64,000 nt of DNA from Atriophallophorus winterbourni (GCA_013407085.1 JACCGJ010000578.1:1-64000), one strand, 5' to 3'. Positions 12,540 through 38,310 are shown, numbered from the stretch's first letter. A program made the numbers and translations. The notes: generated from the sequence alone by a model not told the origin.

Positions 12540-14710
12540 TACGAAAGTTACCTAGCGAAAACTTTTAAAAAGAACCCTAAGATGTATTTTAGTTATGTTC
12601 ATTCTAAGAGTAAGAACCCTAATATTAGACGATGGCGGGCAAGCCAATTCTGACTCTGATAAATCAGCATCTCTGCTGGATTATTTTTCAAAGCGCACAT
12701 AGAAAGGGTGGCGGTGATACGATTTAATCAGTCCCAACTATTAGTACGTAAATGGGTGCCTCTAGCAGCAAAGTATTTTTTTACACGAGCGATGTCGCTC
12801 GTGTCCTATAGAATCTAGGTGGAAATAAATCTTCTGGACCTCGAGACCTGCGTTATAAAATTCTAAAAGAAAAAGCTAAGGTACCAGTAGAGCCTCTCTG
12901 TAGGTTATACAACAAATCGCTCTGCAAGGGCATCATACCAGATGGCTTGAAGAAAGCAATTGTCGTAAATATTCCATAGGCATTTGCGCAAACATTGTTA
13001 AGAGTTTTTGAACGGTAATCAGGACTACTGTTTCATGAAGAGCCTTGTAGAGACTTATCAGTGATCACTTGTGCAGCTACTTCATGCAAAATTTATCATT
13101 AAGCATGGTACAACATGGCTTCATTTAAAGAAGGTCGTCGCTCTCGAATATTCTATGTTTTTAGATGAATATTATAAAACAGTGGATGAAGGCGGAAGGG
13201 TAGAGGTTTTTAAAGTGACATTACTGAAGCATTGACTCGGAGAGTCACAGGTTCTTAAGGATTAATCACGCGGCCAACTGACTATCTACTAAGCTTCACG
13301 ACTAAATAACCAGTGTCCTTCGTGATAGATTCGTTCAGGTTTGTAGTAGATATGTGCAAGTTATAACAGTAAATTTTATATTGAATGCAGGACGAATGGA
13401 CGAACTCACGGAAAGTGACGGTTTAGTGTCCTGTGCAATTATTCACACACATACAAATTGATTCAACTTCAAAACTCCTGTGTCACGTCAATCAGGGACA
13501 AATAATTCGTAAAGCTTAAAGATCCGGTGAAAGGTAATCTTGCCGTTACCCGTCTCGATTCACGAACAACCAGCTGTGCAGCACCACGAACAATAGCAGA
13601 ACCAGGAGACGCGCAGACCAAAGTATATTGTTAATTAAAGCAAGCATCGAGGGAAATGAAAATACAATTGGGGAGAAAGTGAAATGACAGGTTGTTACAG
13701 GTTCGTGTAAGCCATACTACCTCTGAATTCGCAAAAGATACCACTGGGGTCCAACAGGGATCAGTAATATGCCAGATACTCTTCATTATTTTCATCGATG
13801 ATTTGACATCTCAGATGTCATGTCCCTGTTATATGTTTGCTGATGATGTCAAATTCACCGGATCCAGTGATTACGGTGATCTGCGGAAGGATATCGAAAT
13901 GATCATTAAATGGTCACAGGATTTGGATCTTCCTCCGATTTATAGAAAGTATCATCTTTTGCCTGCAGTAGTCGAAAAAATTACAGTAACTATAAATGCC
14001 GGTAGGCTCGACTTAAAATCTATCCAGAAAGTTCAGGATTTAGGTCCAGTCGTAACAGCGGACATCAGATGGGCTGCGCAATGTGCCTCAGCTTTACAAC
14101 GCTCTACAGTATAATTTTTAGGCTTAAATCTGTTCTCACAAATAGAACGCCGAAAGTATTTATCCCCTTATATACGGTGATTGTCATGTCGCATTTGGAA
14201 GCAAGCCTTTTCTTCCAAAACGACATATTACTAGTAGTAGGGGTCTAGCGTCTGGCTATTAAAATGGTTGAATTTATGTCTGGGAAACCAGACGAGAAAC
14301 GTCTAATTTTTAAGTCTCTTCTAACTTCGGCATTGGCGTTTACGGGGTGACCTAATTGAAACCTTCAACGTCCTGAAAGGCCTAGGCAAGGATGGTTCTC
14401 AAAACATGTTCCATCGAGCAATCAACCATTCAACTAGATAGTATACAATAAAGCTCACAAAAATCAAAATCGTCTGAATCTTTGGCAACACATCTTCAGC
14501 GAAAGAGTCGTAAGCTTCAGGAATAAGCTGCCTGAGGAACTAATCAAATGCATATCGGTTAGAAAGTCCAAAAGGATTTTAAATGCCTCGTGGCATAAGC
14601 TTCTCCCTGACTGCTTCTCAAGTATATGCGGTTTGCCAGTTGATACAATTAGCATGAACAATTTTGTCAATTTAAATTTATACGGTTTGACCACGATTTA
14701 AAAAAGAACC
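12540..14710 (+). pseudogene. Decayed LINE with partial RT
   Basis: Reading the plus strand in shifting frames gives an ordered RT. A linker segment (Phe-Ser-Tyr-Val-His-Ser-Lys-Ser-Lys) lies near 12590; fingers (S-G-P-R-D-L then L-C-R-L-Y-N-K-S-L) at 12835-12960; motif B (G-V-Q-Q-G-S-V) and motif C (M-F-A-D-D-V-K) in the 140-codon frame 13692-14114; the thumb and a C-terminal 'NLW..F..R...RNKLPEEL' region at 14460-14600. Motif A at about 13100-13200 is unreadable. The minus-strand frame at 14464-14694 is its antisense shadow. Confidence 0.7.
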
Positions 14711-17700
14711 TAAAAACTACACAAAAATTCAATTATATAATGTCTAGTTTTGAACGTTAAATATACGTACAAGTTTCTTCTAAGCTAACCTCTCACCGGC
14801 TTGTTAAAGAGAAACACTTTTAGTTTTTCCCTGGCGCAGCTACAAATATCTGTGACCAAAGGACGGCCTGGAAAACAGTTGACGTACGATCGCATACGAT
14901 GAGGATACCAAACAACTGAAAACAAAATTTAGCAATGGGGGGCGCTCTTTGATTCTTTCTACCGACAGAAATTTTGACAGCTCGATCGGCTTATCAGCCA
15001 TTTATTGTCCTGTGCCAACTGGACAGAATTGATTAAAGTAAATTATTTCCGGCCTAACTACTTGGATTGCATGAAAAGATCTAAAGAATTGGACGATCAA
15101 AGTATAAGCTTACTGAAGTGATTAACATAAACAAAAGTTCAGTGAAAAAAACTGAACTTTTGTTTTAATGCCTAAATTGCAATGATTTTATCTAAGTAAT
15201 TATTTAAATACGTCATATATCGACATTGTGTAATTTCTAATCAGTGAACTTATTCAGCCAGTAAATAATATTGCTTTTATCGATCAGGTTCAGTGATATT
15301 GATAATCTTCTCAAAAAACACGTGATATTGTGTCGCACATTTTTTCAGGATAGTTTTAGTAAACATTTTGCCCAATTTTACTGTGCGAAATTAGGTTTAA
15401 AACAGTTCTGTCTGGGAATACGGTAATTCGAATAGTTAAACCCATATTTCTTTATTCATACTCGGTTGATAGAACACTGTTAATTTAAAAATACGGCTTA
15501 TCGAATCAATAAATATAAATAAATACAAATTGTCGAATGATCTGCGATATATGTTGCATAGATAGAAAATTCTAAGCAATATATAACTGAACTTAGCTTA
15601 CATTGTTTAATAAAAGATCTTGGGATGAAGATTATACGTGAATTTAAAACAAAACATCTCTAATATTAAATGTAACATATTTTATAAAAGGTAAACTGAA
15701 AGCCACATTCAAGCATACTGTGTGACCCTTTTCCCGAAAAAACACACTAATCAGAACCCAAAGTGATTTATGGGTCATTTATCCTCTTGTACGTCGAGAA
15801 TATGTACCTTCTATTAGATTCAGCAATTTGCATGGCTATCTGAGCAACGTTCAGATACCAGTGTGCTCTCAAATTTAAACAGTAAGTCACACTTCTTAGT
15901 CAATTTGATTATGTTCCCAATATTTGTAAATAAAATGTTCGGCTCTGGAGGCCGTGGATTTCTAACGAAGCTCTTTTACATTTTATATGCCAAAATATAG
16001 CTTTTATATGAAGAATGATGTAGACTGAGCCTATGTCTTTTGGGCACAAACCTCGATTTTGAAATAAGTGTGTACAATTAGATAACTTTCGAACTAACGT
16101 TCCTAATTTCTGGAAGAAATTTTCAATAAATTTGTATCCTGTTATGATGGATTAGTCGTCGATATTGCAGCAGAGACTGTCGTTGCGTTCTGTCAATCTA
16201 TGCTTTGTCCTCAACCCAACAGCCAGGAAAACAGAACAAGAGCGGAATGTAATGTTGATCAGGAGTTTAATGTCCAAGCGTTCAGTATTTGCGTTTCGGA
16301 CCGTGGACATGGTTTGTATTTATATGGTTACATCAGAGCGAACGTGTGAAGGTACACCATAATCGTGATTAGGTACATAGTGGAAACGACGGATGAAGGT
16401 TGTCATGGGCGAGTCAGACAATTTAAATTTTAATAAACATGGGGTTTGTTGCCGAGGTAAAACATGACTCACCCAACAACAAGTTTTCCTCCGTTGCGAA
16501 ATTGGTCGATCAGGCACTCGGGTTTGTTCGATTCGTTAGGAGGGTGCCCTCCTAACATATACGAAACCGTTTTTTGAAATAATAATGTTGAACATATACT
16601 AAGTATCCTTTACCAGTTTGAAAATTTATATCAGTAAAAAAGGTAAAGTCATTTGTTTCGCTTGTGCATTAATAACTAACATAAAGTGATATTTTTTAAC
16701 AAATGCTCGCTAGATTTCGTAAGTAACATATTTTCTACACATTTGCATAGTATGGAAATATGAAGTACACCCCGCAGTTCAGGTATAACGAAAATGCTGT
16801 TCGTTGTATCTCAACAACTGATGAGAATTTCTAAAGAAGTTTCGCTCAAATTATATTTGGTGGAAAAATTTAGTTAGCACCTCAAACTGAACTCAAAAAT
16901 CACGCATGATACTAAACGCGATTAGATATTCATAATGGGATCCTTTTCTAAATCTTTAAATATTATGCGTTTGTCTGACGTTTCGTTTGATAACTATATA
17001 AATATTTGTACAATCGGTAGAAAATCTAAGTAATGTTGTAAGTTATTATTTATTCAAGTGATTTGTAACTTTGACTTCGCTGTCTCATCTTGATTTCATT
17101 ATGAACTACGGTATGCCAAGCAAAATTATGTGAATATTTGGAAAAATCGAAGCTGAGCTTCTATTAGCGTGTTTGTAGCTGTAACTCCAACATTCGCAAA
17201 AGCAGCTCAATTTGGTGGTGTACTTGGGTAACCAAACCGCCTTTTACTTTGGTATGAAGTTCATCAAATGAAAATTATCAGTTCACAATTAAATTATATC
17301 ACGGTATATCGTCATTCTGCAACTCGATACGCTCAAATTATTGGGATAGTTAGGGTATACAGCAGTCTTCTACCGCAAATTACAATCACTACAAGGTTTG
17401 AGAACAATCTGTTTAATCTCCGCATACAAGTAAGTCCATCTTTCCGGGTACTCTACGTAGTTTCCCGGCTTGCGCTATTGAAATCATTCTAGATTCGCGC
17501 ATTATGAATTTGCATTATCCTGCAGGTATTGTCTCATTGATGAGATACCTACTATATGAAAGGTACTGAATCTTATAGCAAAAAGATATCTCATCTAGTT
17601 TTTTACTTTTCTCCGTGTGTAACGTTCTCTTCCGAAAATGGTCAGAAGAACTGTCAAACTCAAAAAACATATCTTGTTATAATTTACTTAACCGAATTAA

Positions 17701-19150
17701 TTTCCTAGCATGTTTCAATGTTCGTTTGCAATTGAATCGGAAATGAAATTACTCTCTAAGTTGCTAAAATTTAATCAAGGTTCTACATGCCCAAGTACCA
17801 ATGGAATAGATGGGATTTATGCATACGTTTGAAACAAAAAAATCGCATTCACTTTGATAAAAAATACACCTCTAAGGTGGTAAATTCAGTCAATTCCATT
17901 CAAAAATATAGGATATCTGTAGGATTTTAGCAAGTTTTTTTTCATTTTCAGGGCCATTCATGCTTGTTAGCAACACAATGTATACCACTCTGAAGTAAGG
18001 AAACGCGTCTTAAGGAGCAACGACACAAACCTATTGACAACGTTCAAAAAAGTGAAATGTTTTTGAAAAAATGGTTTGTGGAATTAAAATTCTGAGTTAA
18101 ACAATACTTCAAACCGAACTCAAATCGTTCTTAGTCAGGTATCTCCATATGTTATGTGATTCGCTGGAGGTATTGTTAATGCAGTTAAGGCAATATGGTA
18201 AGAATCTTTTAAATGCGTGCGTGCTCAAAACGGGTGCCAGAACTGCTGAAAAATCTAGAAACATGATGATTAGATGGAAGTAATCATGACAAAGATGGTG
18301 ATTAACTGGACGTTTCTTCCCAGAAACATTCTCTTACTAACACGGAGGATCATTTTACTCGCGCATTGAAGAAATGTTCAGCCTCTGTTCTAGACCGATC
18401 ACAAACTGTTGAGCAAACAACGGTTTGCATATTGACCCTATTTTCGATGAGTATATTGCCATAAGGAAGACACAGAAATACGGATCCCACGAAACATTAT
18501 GTTACTACAGAAAAGGACAATTTTGTTATGCCTAATGCGTTAAAATTGTTACCTTAAGATTTGTAATAAAAATGCAATAAAAATAGTGACATATTAATTA
18601 AAAAGAATGCAAAATATGCCTAAAATGTACGGAATATATCAGCGGGAATCCTTTCAGGTGTCATTTTTCTCGACAACCGAACATAAAATAGAGTGTTATT
18701 GTGCTCAGCTCACCACTCTACTGCCAGTCACTTTCTTTTAAGCACTCTCAGGTTCGGTAAGCCTAAAAGCAGCAGTAAATTTTTCAACGTTGTTTGATTT
18801 AAAACCACAATTAATTAGATCAAGTACGATGAACTCATATTTTTAAATGCAGAATCACAAATTGATTTCAATTCAAGATAATGATTAATTATTACAAGTT
18901 TTGTTGTGCATGAATCACGCGTTTAAAGATCACTTCTGCATTCACGTTGTTTGTTTTTATCGAGTAAAAATAGCAATTTTAGTATAAAAAAGTCTCGAAA
19001 CAGTGGTAAAATCTTAAAAAGTTTTGTTTGGAAAGCCACTGTTGATTGTGTTTGCCACAATGAAATTCGGTTATCTATTTGCATCTTTTCTGGCTTGGTT
19101 GGCAATGTTTGAAGAATTTGAAATGTTTTTTTTATCATAACAAGTATGTT
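14711..19150. other. No recognisable gene; one hairpin
   Basis: No exon or transposon I can support. Several frames of 65-95 codons occur (for example 16165-16362 and 17268-17492) but none shows a motif or splice context. The perfect inverted repeat at 15129-15165 is listed separately. Confidence 0.45.
15129..15165. repeat. Perfect 15-bp inverted repeat with 7-nt loop
   Basis: Arms AAACAAAAGTTCAGT and ACTGAACTTTTGTTT are perfectly complementary and separated by an A-rich 7-nt loop. Transcribed from either strand it would form a strong hairpin. No neighbouring gene explains it. Confidence 0.85.
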
Positions 19151-19179
19151 TATTTTTGAAAAAAACAGAATCTCCCAGC

Positions 19180-19450
19180 AAATGGTTTGACGCTGCTGTT
19201 TAACATGCCGGATACAGACAATCACCTTCTTGAACACCTCTTTCATCGGCAAGAAGCCCGTGGAAGCAGATCTCATGGCTACAAGTTGATTATTTCACAC
19301 TCTAGATCAAATTGTCGAAGATTCCTTTTTTCAGTCCGAGTTTGTTTAAATCGAACTCAGCCCACGCATATCATTTGTGTACAAGACTGAACATGTTCAA
19401 GGCAGAATTTGATAAGTATATGTTGACCAAATCCAACAGCACACCTCAGT
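19180..19450 (+). pseudogene. LINE RT C-terminal tail
   Basis: The frame 19187-19390 contains Arg-Ser-Asn-Cys-Arg-Arg-Phe-Leu-Phe-Ser-Val-Arg-Val. This is followed, one frame over, by Phe-Lys-Ala-Glu-Phe-Asp-Lys-Tyr-Met-Leu-Thr and a stop near 19450, the usual extreme C-terminus of CR1-type RTs. It lies about 330 bp upstream of the PPP1R42-like start and is 5'-truncated. The minus-strand frame 18923-19276 is not supported. Confidence 0.55.
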
Positions 19451-19781
19451 ACATAAGCTGACTTTCCATATTGACAATAAATCTTTCTTCATTTTTGTGC
19501 ATTCCCGATTTTTTAATTTATGGTTGCTGTAAAACTTTTGAATTAATTTGAACCTCGATAACCTGTGCAACTAAATCTTTGTTGCTTATCTATCCCAATG
19601 TTTTATCTCTACGGTCAACAAAAGTATTCTTACACACTCTAATAGGTTTAACATCGGTAAGGTTCCTGGTTATTTTATTTACTTTCAATTGTACCACAAA
19701 TTATTTGCTCAAACTCTTACTTTTCTTTATTATTTTTCTTCGTTAACGCTACTTAATATTCATTTCAGTAGTATATGCAAA

Positions 19782-32118
<12,337 letters not shown>

Positions 32119-32149
32119 GTAAGTACCATTGGTTCTCGCATTTGCGTAA

Positions 32150-32700
32150 CAAAACAGTTGGACCACAAAGTGTGGTCTCGGTGGATATTCGTAAAAGCAT
32201 AAGGTATTCCGCGTGTCACTTTCCCATCACACACATCAAACAAGTCTTTTAGTGGATATCCTTCGGTAGACACAATTCTATAAGTCAGAATAATATCGCG
32301 TCGTATCCTCCTTTGGGTAAAGTCACATAGACCCAGACATTGCAATCTTTCGCTGTACGGAACATTGCGAAGACCCATCGCTAATTTTGTTGCTCTGTGA
32401 TAGATTTTATCATAGAGAGCAATATCGTTTCGCAGCGAAGGAGCCCAGACCTCTATTGCATACTCCACTGTGGGGCGAAGGTAGACGTTCATTATCCTTG
32501 GTAACGTTACCAGCGAGAATCTTCCAAATATTCTTCGACAGATACCTAACAATCTATTGGCCCATCGATACATATTCTGGCAATGAACCGTGCTCTTCAG
32601 GTTTCCACTAATCAATACTCCAAGATCTTATTCCAACGAGCTCCATGCCAAGTTTTCAGTTCCCAATCGATATGTCCAAGGAATATTCTTGTCACATTCT
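32150..32700 (-). pseudogene. CR1-like LINE RT thumb fragment
   Basis: The frame 32615-32028 reads 'RWANRLLGICRRIFGRF', 'VYLRPTVEYAIEVW' and 'SERLQCLGLCDFTQRRIRRD', the thumb region seen in 51710-52785. Homology extends to about 32700. The first part of the open frame's 3' end overlaps exon 7 on the opposite strand by chance. Confidence 0.8.
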
Positions 32701-33004
32701 TGAATAGATGAGCTTTACAATGCCTCAGTATTTCGCTGTGACGTAATCAATGACAAAAGCATCGTTCAATTAAGATAAATCGAATCATGTAATCAATTTA
32801 AAAATAAATTACATTCGGAGGCTAACTTTGTGGCGTCACATTGTTAAACCGCCTATCAAGATTTTGAGCATCAGACAGGAGCTATGTATAAATTCATTTA
32901 GTGGAGTGACACAGATTTCTACTCACGTGATAACTTTAACTTGGTGGTTGTCGGTATACTTTCACATAAATCTTTAAAAGCTGATTAGCGTCAGTAGTCT
33001 CTCA

Positions 33005-33092
33005 TTTGGGACTGAGTTCCTTTTTTATACAAGTTCAAGGCAATTCAAGGTTTTTATTGGTCTAAAAAGCAACAAGCTTAACAACAAAGGAC
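33005..33092 (-). mobile_element. LINE 3' tail (AATTG-ending family)
   Basis: On the minus strand the sequence GCTTTTTAGACCAATAAAAA followed by CCTTGAATTG matches the 3' ends at 26240 and 45850. It stands tail-to-tail with the CR1-like 3' end that follows. Confidence 0.5.
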
Positions 33093-33430
33093 ATCCACTA
33101 AAACACTTACTTGATGTGTGTGACGGGAAAGTGAGGCGAGGACATACCTTATCCCTTTACGTTCCAAGTTCCCGTAGTGATTGTCGGCGCCATTTTCCGC
33201 CATACGTGCTATATTTCTTTGGAATTCCCTACCCCAACATGTGGTGGTCTCTCCTTGCCTGGCGATTTTTAAAGCGAAATTGGACTTGCAAACGAACATC
33301 ATTCGCGAGCCTTACATTCTCTATTGCTTTTATACTATTGTATTTTTCATGCTTTTGTTCATACCGTAATCCTGTGATGTCGTAAAGTATTAACTTTTTT
33401 GAACATAAATCCTTGAATCCGTCGAAACAC
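33093..33430 (+). pseudogene. CR1-like LINE C-terminus and 3' end
   Basis: Matches the last 340 bp of the copy at 52425-52785, from 'HPLKHLL' coding sequence through 'TTCCCTACCCCAACA', 'GGCGATTTTTAAAGCG' and the 3' tail with CCTTGAATCC. Confidence 0.75.
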
Positions 33431-34430
33431 ATGGACGCAATTTGACAATTCGATTTGTTTAAATTTTATACGTATATCCTGTGGCAATGTTTGCTCTTTT
33501 ACCACAAATCTCGAATCTGTTTTCAAAAATTGATTCAAATTGCGGAACCCTTATTTCTGACTAGGTTCAGTGTGAAAGCGCGTTTTGGTATCAATCTGGC
33601 GCGTTCAACTATCAACTGTAATTGACTCAGAATTCTGACATTTTAGCACGACAAGCATAAGTTAAACAATAACTATGAGGTGACGAATTATTTAAGGTGC
33701 AATTATACAGAGGTCAATAGGGCAGCTATATAGCGCGTGGTTTGACAGTTAATCATCGAGGTTCCCAAAATGGTTCATATAGCAATAAGTGTTGTGTTAT
33801 TCAATGACGAGGTTAATTTCCAACTTTAATTTAGTCCTGATCGAATGCCATGGCTCATTGGAACATAACCACCCGGCAAGGCTTACTGTCAGACGAAGGG
33901 CTTACGTACCTCTGAAAGGCTGAATGCCATGAGACAGTTTGCAGTTTCGAATGTAATTCATGTCATGCAGTGTTAGTGTGGACCTAAAATTTCAAGATTG
34001 AAGAAACCTGAAATCGGAGATTTACTAGTGTATGTCATAACTACACTGGTAGGTTTGTTATTCTATTTAGAATGCTGTCTGGACAACTACAAACGAGGAA
34101 ACCTACTCGGTAATTTAACCCGAAGCCATGCGTGTTGAGATGAAACCTCAAGCCTCGACCGAAGTGACTCTGCATGTTATACTGAATAGGAACACACTGA
34201 TTAGTGTGGTAATCGGAATAGGATTACTTCTACACGGGTGGCGGGTTGGGGCAAATCTGTCCAAGAGTTTAAAGTACTGCTCACCGCATCATGATTCTGG
34301 GATCAGGCAAGCGAGTGCTAAATGACGAACCGTATCTTCAGTTCTATACATTCCCTTTAGAGTAAATTGTGACTGGCTGCAATCTACATGACTTGATCTT
34401 AAACTTGCATCGGTGTCCATAAATAGGAGG
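33431..34430. other. No recognisable gene
   Basis: No supported exon or repeat; presumably intron or flank of the PPP1R42-like gene. Confidence 0.4.
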
Positions 34431-34440
34431 CTAATGAATT

Positions 34441-34710
34441 TCAACAAGTAGACATTATGCCCAATTGAAGAGTAAATTTATTGAATGCCCAAATCGTAAT
34501 AGTACTGTTTCTTGCGTTCTTTTCAGCCAAACGTCTTTCGACCTCGGCGACAACGGACGAAATGAGATCTGTTGACTGGCCTGCATTTTCGCCCCCATTC
34601 GGTCCAGGAGGTTGCGGTGAAATAAGGTAAGCTCCAAGGGTCCGGACTTCCGATACTTCCTTACCACATATCGTTTGATAAACAGAACAATTTGCCTGCC
34701 CTGACTGCAT
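34441..34710 (-). other. Possible terminal exon, unknown protein
   Basis: A minus-strand frame of 89 codons with unusually protein-like composition (I-S-P-Q-P-P-G-P-N-G-G-E-N, then S-S-V-V-A-E-V-E-R-R-L-A-E-K). An AATAAA lies at its 3' side near 34475-34480. I recognise no family and could not find partner exons. It may equally be chance. Confidence 0.25.
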
Positions 34711-34729
34711 CGATCATCCATGATCTTAA

Positions 34730-36320
34730 ATGGTCATCAGCCTTGTTGCGATATTATAAAATTCCCTTTTACTAATATTGACTTTTCTGCAATTTCGGTT
34801 TCGGTACTTCGGTGGCCCACATTTGACCTTGGAAATGGTTTGACCGGTGTTTCATGCACACGACTTGTTTAAACGAGAACATTTTACCGTGAATCAGATT
34901 GGTTTTCCCCTAGGTTGAATAAATAAGCTTGGAAATGCTCGCGTCCCTCATTGTTGAACTTATTTTGCTTGTCTCGAACTGGCTGACTAGCAGATGATGA
35001 GGTGTGCAAAAACATGCAAGCCTGGAAGCAGCGAACGTGCCTCGCAGTCATCCGTGACATGTAGGCTGAATTATTGTGAGGTTACCCTTTTTGTAGTTAA
35101 TAAGTAGACTTTCTGTTCTGGTTTAACAAGTTACGTTGATTTAAATCTATTTTGAAAAGAACTAGAATAAGAAGTCCCGGGTCCAACTACAAAAATGATG
35201 TATCTAAAAAGTGATTTCTGTGGTTGTCCAGTGAATTTTTACTCGAGTTCCCAGATAGCATTGAACCTCACCAAAGCCACCCGCTTTGTTGATTGCCTGG
35301 TTGAGTAACCTTTACTATCGAAATTGAGTTTTGAAGCGTTAAATTCGCAAAATAACATGCGGATTTTATTAGAATTAATCTCTGGTGATTTGGAATATCA
35401 ATCCCAAAAATCTGCGTTTGAAATGGTGATATCACATTCATTGTTGCGTTGCTATTTTGAGCTAAAATTGTGGCTGAGAGTAACAAAATATTAATAAACC
35501 ACTTCCACACTTTATCGAAATACAATTTAGCAACAGTAAAGCGTGAGGATTTAGTGACAATTTTTGTGAGATTTATGGTTGGATGGATGAATGGATGGAT
35601 GGATTTACTTCTATCAAATCGATTTAATTGTTCGTTTATTTCGATTTTACCTTTTATTTTAGGTCTGATTCAAAAACGGGAGAAAAGCAATTAATGGAAT
35701 CAACAAGAACCACGTTGATACAATAAACTTAGCCAATAGGAAGAACAATATTCATAACAGTGCACAACATTACTAAACTGAACAAGTATATTTATTTTTC
35801 CCTGTTGATTTTGTTGTCTGGCTCAAAAGCAGTGTCCGTCGGTATCCAATTTCGGTACTTGTCACAATTTCTTACGGTTTACCCCTCTCAGATTGATAAT
35901 TTAATAATGCATCGTGTTTTTCTGATACCCAACCCTTACACACTTAGCTTATTGCCTGACGGATTGCGAGTGCACACCAATCACTCGCTTGACATGTTCG
36001 CATAAGTATTCTGCGATTGATGCGAAGCACTCTCAATTCGTATCACGTCGTCAAATTTTCTAAGTTTAGACTTTGTGTTGCAGTGTGAAATAGCATTAAG
36101 TGCGACAATGAAGAGCGCCTATCAAAAGCAATCCGTTGGCTTATAATCCACCAATCTGCAGTGAAACACAGCAGTAAAAAGCGGCAAAAAATCAGCACTT
36201 GCAGAACAAAATTGCACGATGGCGAGTTGCCGAAGCATCGCATGCTAGCGGTTCGAATGACAGCCTGTCTGTAAGCAGAAATAAATGGCTTGTGAATCAG
36301 CAAGGTCAGTCGCATGGGGT
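34730..36320. other. No recognisable gene
   Basis: Contains a short (GGAT)n run near 35578-35606. The plus-strand frame at 35760-36005 has a hydrophobic start but no family or splice support. Confidence 0.4.
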
Positions 36321-36324
36321 CAAG

Positions 36325-36720
36325 GTTTCAAGGATTTATGGTTAAAAAGTTCAACAATGCAACACCACATGATTACGTTATGAATGGAAGTGTGCGCAAA
36401 TTGTAATATTTAACGAGCAGAGTTTATCAAGTGTAAGGCTCATGAATGATGTTCGTTTGCATACATAATTCCAATTCGGTTTCAAATGTCGCCAGGCTAG
36501 GAGAGTCCACTACATTTTGAGGTAGCGAATTCCAAAGAAATAAAGCACGTACGGCGTCGACGATCAATACGGGAACTTGGGAGGTAAAGCGATTAGGTAT
36601 GTCCATGTTTCACTTTCTCATCAGACTCTTGAAACTAGTGTCTTTGTGGATGTCCTCCGGTGGAGATCCGCTAGATTACGACGGTACGATGTGAACTGGT
36701 TCGTATGAAACTATAAGTAG
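36325..36720 (-). pseudogene. CR1-like LINE C-terminus and 3' end
   Basis: Reverse-complement match to the 3' end of 51710-52785: a tail of AATCCTTGAA type at 36325, 'CATGAATGATGTTCGTTTGC' near 36440, the 'GGAATTC' region near 36525, and the 'GGACATCC' region near 36650. Confidence 0.7.
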
Positions 36721-37639
36721 CAGTAGGCATGAACTCAGAAATTGGTTTCATTGTGCTCTAGAATGTTGTTTACAAATTATTTTTGAGTGTGTGATTTGTT
36801 GGCATGAAATTAAATACGTTTGGTTCGTACACGTTTCGAATCGCTACAATAGAACTGGCAATTAATTGTTGTGGTGTTCACATTCCCCATGCTTGCATTA
36901 TTCAAAGTAAAGCACCGTTAAGTACTAGCGATGATTTCTCCTATCAATTATGCAAAAACCCATAGAAAGTGAGTAATGTTCACTCTATAAGTTCACGATT
37001 ACACTTTGTGACATATATACGCATCCTGCACTCGGATCTTATCTCGTGAATCATTGTCTGAGGAACTGATGTTGAGGTCACAAGAATAACTACTCTACAC
37101 GCATAGTACTTAAACGGAGAGTAGGGCACACATACTTTGAGAGATCAACAAAGTCGGAGTACGCACTTCTCTATTGAACATGATGAAGCTTATAGAACTT
37201 AGCAGAAAGTGAAGCGCCCTGGAGTACGTGGGAAAATACAGATAGTTTGTTTCTCACCTCCCAAGGGGCTGTCGAAACTTGACAAACTAGCAGCAATAAA
37301 TATCCCAGATGAACTTCCATATTCAACCTTTGTTTGATCGTATTCGATTCCTGGAGATCTTTATTTAGGCTGAGTGGCAAAACAGTAAAATGTTCTTCAT
37401 TTCACTTCAACAATATGCTATCACGTGATAATCGAAACTAATTCAAAATAGACATTCCATTTTTTATTGCAACCAGCAATCTATATTCTGCTCTCGATAA
37501 CGAGCTGAAACCTACACAGTACGGCGGCAAAAGCATATTTATTGGAGTATGTGCTGACTGTGATTCCCGTCATAGCTGAATGTAGGGTCGAGAAAACCAT
37601 TTCGTGACCCTAACATCCCTTTCAGTTAGTGATGAATCT

Positions 37640-37830
37640 CAATGGCTTAGTTTTGATTGTATCGTCATTCACAGCAAACCGTCGGTCTCCGATAAACGAG
37701 GTATCATCATACCAGGACTGGTTGCTCAATTTTGGCTTCACCATCAAATTCAGGGGTTGGCATTACACTACATCAGATAAAGATCTTGTTGTCTGGGAAT
37801 ACGGATATTTGAAGAACAATCTAAAGTAAT
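37640..37830 (+). pseudogene. LINE RT fragment (post-FADD region)
   Basis: The frame 37629-37829 ends with S-D-K-D-L-V-V-W-E-Y-G-Y-L-K-N-N-L-K, the counterpart of 'EKDLGVWISGNLKS' in the CR1-like copies. Too short to type. Confidence 0.4.
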
Positions 37831-38094
37831 CGGTCGTCTTTAAGAGTGATCGAAATGATGCATTTTTGGACGTTTACCGCCGCACACTAACCGAAAAACT
37901 TAATACATCTATACACAATGTTCATATAATGATGGTATGTACACATATGGGAGTATGTATTTCAATGCAATCAAACTATTAGCCAGATTGGATGACCTAC
38001 CTTTTGAGCTGCGACTTTTTAGAACTGGATTGAACATCATCGAGTTTAGGTACATTCTTGGGTAACTAATATTAAGTTATAGAATAATTCATGT

Positions 38095-38275
38095 TGTGCT
38101 AAATTCATTTATTTGCGGTTTCGAGGATAAATCCTCATTTGCAAATTGAAATTTAGCTCTCATGTCGGGACTAATCTAAGTCCCATAGTCGGTGCAATGT
38201 AGCACCGGTAACCGTTGTCGGAATATGTTTGCAACATTCCAATAACAGCAAGATGATAGTTTTTGTTTAAATTCA
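38095..38275 (-). repeat. Repeat X accompanying the hammerhead sequence
   Basis: Shares blocks with 51460-51560 in the same orientation, for example TAAATCCTCATTTG, CATGTSGGGACTAA (S = C or G) and GTGCAATG(T/C)AGCACC. At both places it lies next to a hammerhead-like sequence, so the two are parts of one composite repeat. Confidence 0.6.
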
Positions 38276-38310
38276 GATTTTTATTAATAAGTAGTATATG
38301 ATGTTCTAAA

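Noticed and set aside
16165..16362. Basic 65-codon frame considered as a gag fragment
   Set aside because: No zinc knuckle, no LTR and no neighbouring pol sequence.
35760..36005. Plus-strand frame with hydrophobic N-terminus, considered as a secreted protein or as a late PPP1R42 exon
   Set aside because: No signal-peptide cleavage context, no family motif, no matching splice phase.
38105..38145. CAAATGAGGATTTATCCTCGAAAC as a further hammerhead
   Set aside because: The core would be CAAAUGA instead of CUGANGA in both copies (38.1 and 51.47 kb), and the bases pair as a plain hairpin GAGGAU/AUCCUC through the core positions.
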